A DNA stretch of 33,720 nucleotides from NCBI RefSeq assembly GCF_000341025.1, contig NZ_ANBF01000077.1:36871-70590 (forward strand), in the 5' to 3' direction. Positions within the stretch are counted from its first letter, which is position 1. Each line of letters starts with the position of its first letter. This document shows, one piece after another, positions 16,851 to 23,949 of the stretch. The position numbers were made by a program, and so were the translations under genes. Origin of the DNA: Nocardiopsis salina YIM 90010. Lineage in GTDB: Bacteria > Actinomycetota > Actinomycetes > Streptosporangiales > Streptosporangiaceae. The notes below the pieces were generated by a model that saw only the letters and a list, made by a program, of their open reading frames with translations, was not told the DNA's origin and made no database searches.

Positions 16851-17276
16851 ATGCGCGCGGTCGCACAGCGGGTCTCGCACGCGTCGGTGACCGTCGACGG
16901 GGCCACCGTCGGCGAGATCACCGGCCCCGGGCTCATGGCCCTGGTGGGCGCCACCCACAGCGACACGCGGGCCGAGGCCGCCAAGATCGCCAAGAAGCTG
17001 TGGACGCTGCGCATCCTCGAGGGCGAGAAGTCCTGCTCCGACGTCGGGGCACCCCTCCTGGTCGTCAGCCAGTTCACCCTCTACGGCGACGCACGCAAGG
17101 GCCGCCGCCCCACGTGGCAGGCGGCCGCGCCGGGCGAGGTGGCCGAACCGCTCGTGGACGCGGTCGTGGAGGAGCTGCGCGAGCTCGGCGCCGAGGTCGC
17201 CACCGGGGTCTTCGGCGCGCAGATGTCGGTCTCACTGACCAACGAGGGGCCCTTCACGGTCGTCCTCGAGGTCTGA
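16851..17276 (+). CDS. dtd: D-aminoacyl-tRNA deacylase
   Basis: A 141-residue DTD, which hydrolyses D-amino acids (and glycine mischarged on tRNA-Ala) from tRNA and so protects translation. The N-terminus [17 protein letters not shown], the SQFTLYGD motif at about 73-80, KGRRPTW and the cross-subunit [10 protein letters not shown] motif at the C-terminus are all present and give the complete active site. Length equals the family norm. ATG at 16851 has aggagg about nine to fourteen bases upstream. It follows the DUF2207 gene closely and ends before a hairpin. Confidence 0.97.
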   Translation: MRAVAQRVSHASVTVDGATVGEITGPGLMALVGATHSDTRAEAAKIAKKLWTLRILEGEKSCSDVGAPLLVVSQFTLYGDARKGRRPTWQAAAPGEVAEPLVDAVVEELRELGAEVATGVFGAQMSVSLTNEGPFTVVLEV

Positions 17277-17314
17277 TCAGGGGCCGGCCCAGAACCCTGA
17301 CCGGACACGACGGA

Positions 17315-17343
17315 GCGCCCCGATCCTGAGGGGGCCGGGGCGC
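17315..17343. terminator. Hairpin between converging dtd and response-regulator genes
   Basis: gcgccccg (17315-17322) pairs with cggggcgc (17336-17343) over a 13-base loop. It lies 38 bases after the dtd stop and 18 bases after the regX3 stop on the other strand, so it can serve both. Confidence 0.6.
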
Positions 17344-17361
17344 CGGGAGGGGCGGCCGTGC

Positions 17362-18060
17362 TCAGCCCACGTCGACGGTGACCGGCTCGAACTTGTAACC
17401 CAGGCCGCGCACGGTGACGATGTAGCGCGGGTGCGAGGGGTCCTCCTCGATCTTGGCGCGCAGCCGCTTGACGTGCACGTCCAGGGTCTTGGTGTCACCG
17501 ACGTAGTCGGCCCCCCACACCCGGTCGATGAGCTGCATGCGTGTGAGCACCCGCCCGGCGTTGCGCAGGAGCACCTCCAGCAGCTCGAACTCCTTCAGCG
17601 GCAGCGTCACGTTGTCGCCGCGTACGGTGACCACGTGGCGTTCCACGTCCATCCGGACCGGACCGGCCTCCAGCGCGGCCGGCAGCGGGGCCTCCTCCTC
17701 GCCGCGGCGGCGCAGCACCGCACGGATGCGGGCCACCAGCTCACGCGAGGAGAACGGCTTCGTGACGTAGTCGTCGGCGCCCAGTTCCAGACCGACGACC
17801 TTGTCGATCTCGGAGTCCTTGGCAGTGAGCATGATGACGGGGACGTTCGACTTCTGCCTCAGGGTCCGGCAGACCTCGGTCCCGGACAGGCCCGGGAGCA
17901 TGAGGTCGAGCAGGACGAGGTCCGCCCCGGTGCGGTCGAAGGTCTCCAGCGCCACGTTGCCGGTGGGCGCCACGGCGACCTCGAAACCTTCCTTGCGCAG
18001 CATATACGACAGGGCGTCGCTGTAGGATTCCTCGTCCTCGACAACGAGTACGCGCGTCAC
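17362..18060 (-). CDS. regX3: Response regulator, OmpR/PhoB family (RegX3/PhoP type)
   Basis: A 232-residue response regulator. The receiver domain begins VLVVEDEESYSDALSYMLRKEGFEV with acidic residues at 8-11, the phosphoacceptor Asp52 in VLLDLMLPG, and the conserved Lys in DDYVTKPF near residue 101. The C-terminal winged helix ends in VWGADYVGDTKTLDVHVKRLRAKIEEDPSHPRYIVTVRGLGYKF, the OmpR/PhoB signature. GTG at 18060 overlaps the kinase stop as GTGA. Together with the kinase and the divergent phoU this is the phosphate-starvation regulator called PhoP in Streptomyces and RegX3 in mycobacteria; it is expected to bind the PHO box beside phoU. Confidence 0.95.
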   Translation of the reverse strand: MTRVLVVEDEESYSDALSYMLRKEGFEVAVAPTGNVALETFDRTGADLVLLDLMLPGLSGTEVCRTLRQKSNVPVIMLTAKDSEIDKVVGLELGADDYVTKPFSSRELVARIRAVLRRRGEEEAPLPAALEAGPVRMDVERHVVTVRGDNVTLPLKEFELLEVLLRNAGRVLTRMQLIDRVWGADYVGDTKTLDVHVKRLRAKIEEDPSHPRYIVTVRGLGYKFEPVTVDVG

Positions 18061-19274
18061 TGGGCCGCCTCCTGACGGTCGGTGTTGCGGGGGGCGTCGT
18101 ACCCTCCGGTCTCGGGTCGGGGCAGACGCAGCGTGAACGTCGACCCCGACCCCTCCTTGCTCCACACGGTCACTTCTCCGCGGTGGTGGGTCATGATGTG
18201 CTTGACGATGGCCAGGCCGAGACCGGTACCTCCGGTGGCCCGGCTCCGAGCGGCGTCCACACGGTAGAACCGCTCGAAGATGCGTTCCAGGTCCTGTTGG
18301 GGGATGCCGATACCCTGGTCAGCGACGCTGATGTCGACCGAGGACGGCGAGACCCCCACCGACACCGCGACCCGGGTGTTCTTCGGGCTGTAGGCCACGG
18401 CGTTGGAGACGAGGTTGCGCAGCGCAGTACCGAGCAGGCCCTCGTCGCCCATGACCGTGACACCCTCCGCGCCGCTGCCGACGAGGTCGATGTCCTTGGC
18501 GTCGGCGGGCATGCGCACCGTGTCCAGAGCTTCCTCGACGATCGCGTTCAGGTCCACGCGCGTGGGTTCGGCCATGGGTTCGGCCCCCTGGATGCGGGAG
18601 AGCGTGATGAGGTCCTGGATGACCGCGGTGAGGCGGTTCGCCTCGGTCTGCATACGCTCGGTGAAACGGCGGACGGCCTCGGGATCGTCACTGGCGTCCT
18701 GTACGGTTTCCGCCAACAACGACAGAGCGCCGACCGGGGTCTTCAACTCGTGCGAGATGTTGGCTACGAAGTCCCGCCGCACCGCCTCCAGACGACGGTG
18801 CTCGGTCTGGTCCTCGGCCAGAACCAGCACCAGGCCCGTTCCGCCGAGCGGGGCCACGCGCACGGCGAACGAGGTCGCGTCGGGGCCGAACTTGCGGACC
18901 GCCACCTCGATGTCGGTCTCCCTGATCACGCCGTCGCGGCGTACCTGCCGTGCGAGCGCCAGCAGCTCGCTGATGACGAGTTCCTCGCCCCGCACGATGC
19001 CGAACGCACGCGCGGCCGAGGAGGCCCGCAGGACCCGGTCGGCCGAGTCCAGAACGACCGCGGAGGAGGGCAGTGCCGACAGCACCTCGGCGATCCCCGG
19101 CGGAAGAGTGGTGCCGTCCCGGCCCAGCTCGGACGACTGCCTGTTGTTGCGGCCGCCGCGGCCCGTCCCCGAGCGGCCGTTGGCCCGGAGCACGGAACTG
19201 ATCACGGCACCGACGACGACGCCGGCCACGAGTCCGATGATGCCCGCCACGGCGGCGAGAAGTTCCCCTTGCAC
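18057..19274 (-). CDS. senX3: Phosphate-sensing histidine kinase (SenX3/PhoR type)
   Basis: A 405-residue membrane histidine kinase. A single N-terminal hydrophobic stretch (about 5-29, LLAAVAGIIGLVAGVVVGAVISSVL) anchors it with almost no external loop; a PAS-like domain follows (about 60-155, VLSALPSSAVVLDSADRVLRAS). The dimerisation motif FVANISHELKTPVGALSLLAE has the phosphohistidine His175. The ATPase domain has NLVSNAVAYSP (N box), VADQGIGIP (G1), FERFYRVD (F box) and GGTGLGLAIVKHI (G2). GTG at 19274 is used. On the minus strand GTAAAG and TACGAT, 16 bases apart, lie just before it as a possible promoter. It is translationally coupled to regX3 and divergent from phoU. Confidence 0.95.
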   Translation of the reverse strand: MQGELLAAVAGIIGLVAGVVVGAVISSVLRANGRSGTGRGGRNNRQSSELGRDGTTLPPGIAEVLSALPSSAVVLDSADRVLRASSAARAFGIVRGEELVISELLALARQVRRDGVIRETDIEVAVRKFGPDATSFAVRVAPLGGTGLVLVLAEDQTEHRRLEAVRRDFVANISHELKTPVGALSLLAETVQDASDDPEAVRRFTERMQTEANRLTAVIQDLITLSRIQGAEPMAEPTRVDLNAIVEEALDTVRMPADAKDIDLVGSGAEGVTVMGDEGLLGTALRNLVSNAVAYSPKNTRVAVSVGVSPSSVDISVADQGIGIPQQDLERIFERFYRVDAARSRATGGTGLGLAIVKHIMTHHRGEVTVWSKEGSGSTFTLRLPRPETGGYDAPRNTDRQEAAQ

Positions 19275-19335
19275 GGTTCGATCGTAAACGTGCGGGGTGC
19301 GGCTTTACCCGGTCAGGGCATGTGACACGGGCGAG

Positions 19336-19357
19336 GTTCGCCCAGCGTTCACCGAAC
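19336..19357 (+). promoter_or_regulatory. PHO box (PhoP/RegX3 binding site)
   Basis: Two adjacent 11-base direct repeats, GTTCGCCCAGC (19336-19346) and GTTCACCGAAC (19347-19357), match the actinobacterial PHO-box unit GTTCACC followed by four variable bases. A degenerate third unit, CTTGGCCGACA, may follow. The site lies between senX3 and phoU, 40 bases before the phoU start, and is well placed to control phoU and possibly the two-component genes. Confidence 0.82.
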
Positions 19358-19397
19358 CTTGGCCGACACTTCGAATTACCACTGGGAGCATTGACCT

Positions 19398-20060
19398 ATG
19401 CGCGATACCTACCACGAGGGCCTCGAGAGCCTGAGCGAACGCCTTGTCGAGATGACGAGGCTGGCCAGGCATGCCGTGGCCCGAGCCACGACGGCGCTGC
19501 TCGACAGCGACCTCAACGCGGCCCAGGAGGTCATCTCCGGTGACGAGGAGATCAACCGCCTGGACCAGGAGATCGAGGACACCGCCTTCAGCCTCATGGC
19601 CCGACAGCAGCCGGTCGCCTCCGACCTGCGGACCATCATCACGTCGTTGTACATGCGCGGCGACCTGGAGCGCATGGGCGACCACGCCGTCCACCTGGCC
19701 AAGATCGCCCGCCGGCGCCACCCCGACTCCGCGATCCCCAAGCCGGTGCGCTCGATCGTGCTGGAGATGGGACACCAGGCCGAGATGCTCGTCACCAAGG
19801 CCGGCGAGGTCATCACGGAGAAGGACCCCGACACCGCTTGGGAGCTCGACAAGGACGACGACAGGATGGACCGCCTGCGCCGCAAGCTCCTGGAGCGCAT
19901 CCTCGCGCCCGGTTGGGAGTACGGCGTGGAGGCCACGATGGACGTCACACTCGTCGGGCGCTTCTACGAACGGTTCGGTGACCACGCGGTGCACGTGGCC
20001 GACAACCTCGTCTACATGGTCACGGGCGACCGGCGGGAGGACTACGAGCCGGAGGCGTGA
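19398..20060 (+). CDS. phoU: Phosphate signaling complex protein PhoU
   Basis: A 220-residue PhoU, the cytoplasmic helical regulator that links the Pst phosphate transporter to the phosphate-sensing kinase and keeps the kinase quiet when phosphate is plentiful. Two similar three-helix repeats are visible: the first ends with RGDLERMGDHAVHLAKIA, the second with GRFYERFGDHAVHVADNLVYMVTG; these E-x-x-x-D-H-A motifs bind metal clusters in known PhoU structures. Start ATG at 19398 has gggag ten bases upstream. It is divergent from senX3-regX3, with the PHO box between, the same plan as in Streptomyces. A hairpin follows the gene. Confidence 0.97.
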   Translation: MRDTYHEGLESLSERLVEMTRLARHAVARATTALLDSDLNAAQEVISGDEEINRLDQEIEDTAFSLMARQQPVASDLRTIITSLYMRGDLERMGDHAVHLAKIARRRHPDSAIPKPVRSIVLEMGHQAEMLVTKAGEVITEKDPDTAWELDKDDDRMDRLRRKLLERILAPGWEYGVEATMDVTLVGRFYERFGDHAVHVADNLVYMVTGDRREDYEPEA

Positions 20061-20118
20061 CACGGCTCTCGGACGGCGCCGCGCCCAAGCGTCGCGGCGG
20101 TGCCGATCTTCCCCGTGT

Positions 20119-20140
20119 GCGGGGGCCGCAAGGCCCCCGC
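20119..20140 (+). terminator. Hairpin terminator after phoU
   Basis: gcgggggcc (20119-20127) and ggcccccgc (20132-20140) form a perfect nine-base stem closed by a gcaa tetraloop, 58 bases after the phoU stop. There is no T-run. Confidence 0.75.
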
Positions 20141-20289
20141 GCCCGCTCCGACCAGGTATGCAGTAGCAGCGGGGTATACTTTGTCAACCCCTCAAAAGTG
20201 TGGTCTGACCTGCAGCTTCGCAAACCTAATAGGTACGTTAAGTCACAGATTCATGGTATCCTCGTGGTAGCGGAAGGGGTACCTGTCAC
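20141..20289 (+). promoter_or_regulatory. AT-richer promoter region of carD
   Basis: This stretch is noticeably less GC-rich than its surroundings and contains several -10-like hexamers (tatact near 20175, taatag near 20227, tatcct near 20257), so more than one promoter is likely. No clean -35 partner could be fixed. The ribosome binding site ggaagggg lies about 11 bases before the carD ATG. Confidence 0.5.
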
Positions 20290-20772
20290 ATGGCTTTCAA
20301 GGTCGGCGACACTGTTGTCTACCCCCATCATGGGGCTGCTCGGATTGAAGCGATCGAGACTCGCACCATTAAGGGCGAGGACAGAACCTACCTCGTTCTG
20401 AGGGTTGACAAGGGCGATCTGACGGTGCGCGTGCCGGCTGAGAGCGCCCAGGACGTCGGCGTTCGCGACGTGGTGGGTCAGGACGGACTGGACAAGGTCT
20501 TCGAGGTGCTGCGGGCTCCGCACACCGAGGAGCCGACGAACTGGTCCAGGCGCTACAAGGCCAATCTGGAGAAGTTGGCGTCCGGCGACGTCAACAAGGT
20601 CGCGGAGGTCGTGCGCGACCTCTGGCGCCGGGACAAGGAGCGCGGTCTCTCAGCAGGGGAGAAGCGCATGCTCGCCAAGGCCCGCCAGATCCTCGTCAGT
20701 GAGCTCGCACTCGCGGAGAGGACCAACGAGGACAAGGCCGAAGCCCTCCTCGACGAGGTCCTCACCACCTAG
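20290..20772 (+). CDS. carD: CarD family transcriptional regulator
   Basis: A 160-residue CarD, an essential actinobacterial RNA-polymerase-binding protein that stabilises open promoter complexes, especially at rRNA promoters. The N-terminal RNAP-interaction domain ([25 protein letters not shown], then YLVLRV and LTVRVPAE) contacts the beta subunit; the C-terminal helical domain has [52 protein letters not shown], including the tryptophan used to wedge the -10 edge. Length and motifs are those of mycobacterial and Streptomyces CarD. ispF lies downstream, as in many actinobacteria, but without ispD between and after a strong hairpin. Confidence 0.97.
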   Translation: MAFKVGDTVVYPHHGAARIEAIETRTIKGEDRTYLVLRVDKGDLTVRVPAESAQDVGVRDVVGQDGLDKVFEVLRAPHTEEPTNWSRRYKANLEKLASGDVNKVAEVVRDLWRRDKERGLSAGEKRMLAKARQILVSELALAERTNEDKAEALLDEVLTT

Positions 20773-20795
20773 AGGACCACAGACGAACAAGTCGT

Positions 20796-20831
20796 CGCCC
20801 CGGTCACCGATTCTTCGGATCGGCCGGGGCG
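20796..20831 (+). terminator. Strong hairpin between carD and ispF
   Basis: cgccccgg (20796-20803) pairs with ccggggcg (20824-20831), and inside it ccgat pairs with atcgg around a small loop. It lies 23 bases after the carD stop and 22 bases before the ispF ATG. It probably ends most carD transcripts, so ispF may depend on read-through or a start within the short AT-rich gap. Confidence 0.75.
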
Positions 20832-20853
20832 CGATTGTGGAATATCACTTTTC

Positions 20854-21333
20854 ATGACACGAATTCCCAGGGTGGGCGTCGGAACAGACGTCCATCCCTT
20901 TTCTCCTGACCACACACTTTTTCTCGCCGGACTGGAATGGCCGGGCGAGGACGGGGTCAGCGGCCATTCCGATGGTGACGTGGCCGCCCATGCCGCCTGC
21001 GACGCTCTGCTGTCGGCGTGCGGACTGGGCGACCTCGGTTCCAACTACGGCACCTCAGATCCCCGGTGGAAGGGCGCCTCCGGTGCTGCCCTGCTCACCG
21101 AGACCGTCGCGCGGGTGCGCGCGGCGGGCTTCGAGATCGGCAACGTGTCGGTCCAGATCATCAGCAACCGGCCCAAGTTCGCCCCGCGCAGGGCGGAGGC
21201 GGAGAAGGTGCTCGGTGAGGTCGTCGGCGCCCCGGTGAGTGTCTCTGCGACAACGACGGACGGGCTCGGTCTCACGGGCCGGGGCGAGGGCATCGCGGCG
21301 GTGGCGACCGCCCTGTGCGTGCCCACGTCCTAG
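20854..21333 (+). CDS. ispF: 2-C-methyl-D-erythritol 2,4-cyclodiphosphate synthase
   Basis: A 159-residue IspF, which cyclises CDP-methylerythritol 2-phosphate in the MEP isoprenoid pathway. The zinc-binding residues are in GVGTDVHPF (Asp12, His14) and the matching histidine in [18 protein letters not shown]; the conserved [29 protein letters not shown] and [18 protein letters not shown] segments are present. The length is normal and it is not fused to IspD. ATG at 20854 lacks a clear ribosome binding site. IspD, usually next to it in actinobacteria, is absent from the window. Confidence 0.97.
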   Translation: MTRIPRVGVGTDVHPFSPDHTLFLAGLEWPGEDGVSGHSDGDVAAHAACDALLSACGLGDLGSNYGTSDPRWKGASGAALLTETVARVRAAGFEIGNVSVQIISNRPKFAPRRAEAEKVLGEVVGAPVSVSATTTDGLGLTGRGEGIAAVATALCVPTS

Positions 21334-21335
21334 TA

Positions 21336-21357
21336 GTGCTCGGCGAACACCGAGCAC
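21336..21357 (+). terminator. Hairpin just after ispF
   Basis: gtgctcgg (21336-21343) and ccgagcac (21350-21357) make an eight-base stem with a six-base loop, two bases after the ispF stop. Confidence 0.55.
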
Positions 21358-21419
21358 CTGCTGCACGGGACAAATGACTTCCACCGGACAGGCCCTGGTC
21401 CGGCCGGTACCAAGACCGA

Positions 21420-21460
21420 GCAAAGGCGCCCTCGAGCGGATGGCTCGCGGGCGCCTTTGC
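21420..21460. terminator. Strong bidirectional terminator between ispF and the DUF2637-like gene
   Basis: gcaaaggcgccc (21420-21431) pairs perfectly with gggcgcctttgc (21449-21460); an inner cgagc/gctcg stem extends it. The aaag and cttt ends give short A/T runs on both strands. It lies between the converging ends of ispF (21333) and the membrane-protein gene (21498). Confidence 0.85.
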
Positions 21461-21497
21461 CGTGTGTTGGGGAGGGGATGACCTCAGGTCCGCGGGG

Positions 21498-23672
21498 TCA
21501 GTCCTCCGGACGCATCGGCTCGCTCCGGACCTGCCGGGAGGGCGGGCCCGAGTTGAGGTCCGGGAACGGGGGTCGGCGCGGCTTGAGCACCATCGGGCGC
21601 TTGCGCAGGGCCCGGGCGTCTCGCTCCTGCGCCGCAGGGGACGAACGCGGTTTGGCGGGCGGCGGAGGCGTGCGGCGCAGCGGTGGCGGGGTCTCGCGCG
21701 GCGGGGGAGTCGTGCGGTGGACCGTGCCCCCGTCGTCGGCCGGTTCCCCGGGAGGGGTGCCGTTCGCGGGTCCCTCGGGCTCGTCGGGCTCGTCGGGTCC
21801 CTTGGGCTCGACGAGCGTATCGGGGTCGTCGGGCTCGGGGCGGGGGGGCTCCGTCTCGGCCGGGGTGTGCTCGGACGCCTCGGGTTCGGCGGCCCCCTCG
21901 GGCAGCGACACACCGGGCGGGTCCGCGGCCGGCCTGCCGAAGGCCGCGCGGACCTCGGGGCCGGTGTCGTGGTCCAGTGCCGGGACGGGGCCGTCGGCCG
22001 CCTCGGATCCTTCGGTCTCGGCGACAGCTGCGTCGGAGAGGGGGCCGTCGTCCTCCGGCGGGGTCCACACCGGTGGCACGTAGTCGTCCAGGATGCCGCC
22101 GGTCTCCTCCGTGGGCGGTTCCCACAGGGCAGGGCCGTCGGTGGTCTCGTCCGGGGGCTCGTACGAAGAGGGTTCGGGCGTCTGCGTCGACGGGTCGCCG
22201 TCCTCCCCGTCGTCGAGGTCCGCGGATGCGGCCGGGGTCTCGTCCGGGGCGGAGACAGGTTCCGCCGCGGAAGCTGCGTCGGCGTGGGCGTCCGTGGTCT
22301 CTGTGTCCGTGTGGGGCTCCGTGGGCACGGTGCCGGAACCGGTCGGGACGGCGTCCGAGCTCGGCGCTGCGGCTGCTGCACCGGTGCCGGGGTCCAGGGG
22401 ACCGCCGTCCGGGTGGGCGGCGTCCGCGGCCTCGGTGCCGGCGCTCGCGGGCGCCGGGGCCGGAGAACCCGGCGTTCCGGCCGCGCGCACGGGCGGCGCG
22501 GCCTCCGCTCGGGTGAGCGCAGGTTCCGGCCCGGGCACGGCTTCCGCGGAGGTCTCCGCGGTCGAGGAGCCGGCACGAGGCTCCTCCCGGGGTGCCTCGG
22601 CCTCGTCGGTGACGGGGTCGCCCACCGGGGGCTGGTGCTCGAAACCCTCGTCGGCGAGGTGGTCGGGCACCACGACCGGGTGGAACGCGGCGTCCTCCTC
22701 CACGGCGGGAGTGGGCAGGGGCTCACGTGGAGGCGCGGCGCCCGGGACCACCGGAGGCTGTTCGGCCGCGCGCTTGATCGGGTTGTCCCCGCCGCGGCGG
22801 CGGGGCAGGAGATCGGCCTCCGGCTCGGATTCCGACTGTGCATCGGCGGACTCGGGCTCGGGCTCCTCCGGGGTTCCGGCCTCGGAGGGGGCCTCCGAGC
22901 GTGCTTCGTCCGTCTCCTCGGGTTCCTCGGGTTGCGCGAACGCGTGTGTGTCCGCGACGGGCTCCGGCTCCGTGTACTCCTCGTCCCCCTTCGAGGACGC
23001 AGTGCCCACCGCGGGCAGGCGCTCGGTCTCTGCGGCGTCCTCCTCGTCCCAGGTCTCCTGACCGAGGTCGAACAGGCGGGTCTTGAGGGGTGCGGGCTCG
23101 GGCCTCTCGGCGGCCGGGCGGCGGCCGGGCAGCACCGTGGTGCGGTCGGCGGAGGGCTTCGGGCGTGCGGCGGCGCCCCGGTTCCGGCGCCGCATGTGGG
23201 CCCGGACCGTGATCCACAGCAGGATCGCGATGAGGAGCGCGGCCAGCGGGGCGACCGCGACGATGACGTTGGCGACGCGTTCGGACAGCAGTGGCCCCTC
23301 GACCTGCGGGTCGAACAGCCCGAGGTTGCGCGCGGCCATGGTGGCCCCCGCGAACAGGATCAGCACGGGGATGAGCCCGACGTCGACCCACAGTCGGTCG
23401 CGGGGAGGTGCCGAACGCAGGACGTAACTGACCCAGAAGGCCATGAGGACGAGCAGGGCGTAGGTCACGGGGAACACGTGGGCGAACGCACTGCCCTCGT
23501 GTCCGCCGTACTCGGCGAGCTGGAAGAGGCCGTGGTAGGAGAGCACGAGCGCGCACGCGGTGATGACGCCGACGAAGGCGGTGCCGCCGATGAGGGGGCC
23601 GGCTCCCGCTGTACGGTCTCCTGACCGGGCGCGCTGTTCCTCGGGGGTCGTGTTGTTAGGGGCCATCGTCAT
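21498..23672 (-). CDS. DUF2637-like membrane protein with very long acidic, proline-rich tail
   Basis: A 724-residue protein in two parts. Residues 1-160 hold about four membrane helices (LIGGTAFVGVITACALVLSYHGLF, FPVTYALLVLMAFWVSYVL, DVGLIPVLILFAGATMAA, VIVAVAPLAALLIAILLWITV), resembling the DUF2637/SpdB-like membrane module of actinomycetes. A basic stretch (MRRRNRGAAARPKPS) follows, then about 550 residues dominated by Glu, Pro, Ala, Ser, Thr and Asp with no predicted fold, ending in a basic, proline-rich tail (TPPPPAKPRSSPAA...RPMVLKPRRPP). The tail would be cytoplasmic. Function is unknown. It sits in reverse between ispF and cysS, genes that are neighbours in many actinobacteria, suggesting a lineage-specific insertion. 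Confidence 0.82.
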   Translation of the reverse strand: MTMAPNNTTPEEQRARSGDRTAGAGPLIGGTAFVGVITACALVLSYHGLFQLAEYGGHEGSAFAHVFPVTYALLVLMAFWVSYVLRSAPPRDRLWVDVGLIPVLILFAGATMAARNLGLFDPQVEGPLLSERVANVIVAVAPLAALLIAILLWITVRAHMRRRNRGAAARPKPSADRTTVLPGRRPAAERPEPAPLKTRLFDLGQETWDEEDAAETERLPAVGTASSKGDEEYTEPEPVADTHAFAQPEEPEETDEARSEAPSEAGTPEEPEPESADAQSESEPEADLLPRRRGGDNPIKRAAEQPPVVPGAAPPREPLPTPAVEEDAAFHPVVVPDHLADEGFEHQPPVGDPVTDEAEAPREEPRAGSSTAETSAEAVPGPEPALTRAEAAPPVRAAGTPGSPAPAPASAGTEAADAAHPDGGPLDPGTGAAAAAPSSDAVPTGSGTVPTEPHTDTETTDAHADAASAAEPVSAPDETPAASADLDDGEDGDPSTQTPEPSSYEPPDETTDGPALWEPPTEETGGILDDYVPPVWTPPEDDGPLSDAAVAETEGSEAADGPVPALDHDTGPEVRAAFGRPAADPPGVSLPEGAAEPEASEHTPAETEPPRPEPDDPDTLVEPKGPDEPDEPEGPANGTPPGEPADDGGTVHRTTPPPRETPPPLRRTPPPPAKPRSSPAAQERDARALRKRPMVLKPRRPPFPDLNSGPPSRQVRSEPMRPED

Positions 23673-23949
23673 CGCAGAGTAGTCGAGGGGGTGCCGCCAA
23701 CACGAGATTCCGACCGATTCCGGTTGCTTCCCGGCGGCGGTCGGCGCCGGTGTCCGGTGGATATGTCTGGTTCGGGAGGGCGGGAGCGCGGTCGCGGCCG
23801 GTTTATCTCACATGCCGTTGGTGTGAATACGGCTCAACCATTTCTCCCCCGTGTGTGCGCCTCCGAGTGCCGCCGAGGACGGACCGGGCGCCCCGAAGGT
23901 TCGTTGTTTGTGACGCGGGCGCGAAGGGAAAGCAGATACGCTCAAGGGC
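23673..23949. other. Divergent intergenic region before cysS
   Basis: These 277 bases separate the divergent DUF2637-like gene and cysS. They must hold both promoters, but no convincing -35/-10 pair, operator or T-box element was recognised. A short plus-strand open frame (23691-23969) has no protein-like features. Confidence 0.4.

Noticed and set aside
21500-22950. Repetitive-looking sequence that might be a CRISPR or tandem repeat array
   Set aside because: The repetition comes from Pro, Glu, Ser and Ala codons of the disordered tail; there are no fixed-length repeats with unique spacers.
21462-23624. A 720-codon open frame on the plus strand opposite the DUF2637-like gene
   Set aside because: Its Arg/Gly-rich product is a mirror of the low-complexity coding tail on the other strand; the minus-strand frame has real membrane helices and a plausible start.
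23673-23949. T-box riboswitch upstream of cysS
   Set aside because: No T-box sequence, specifier loop or antiterminator could be recognised in the leader.
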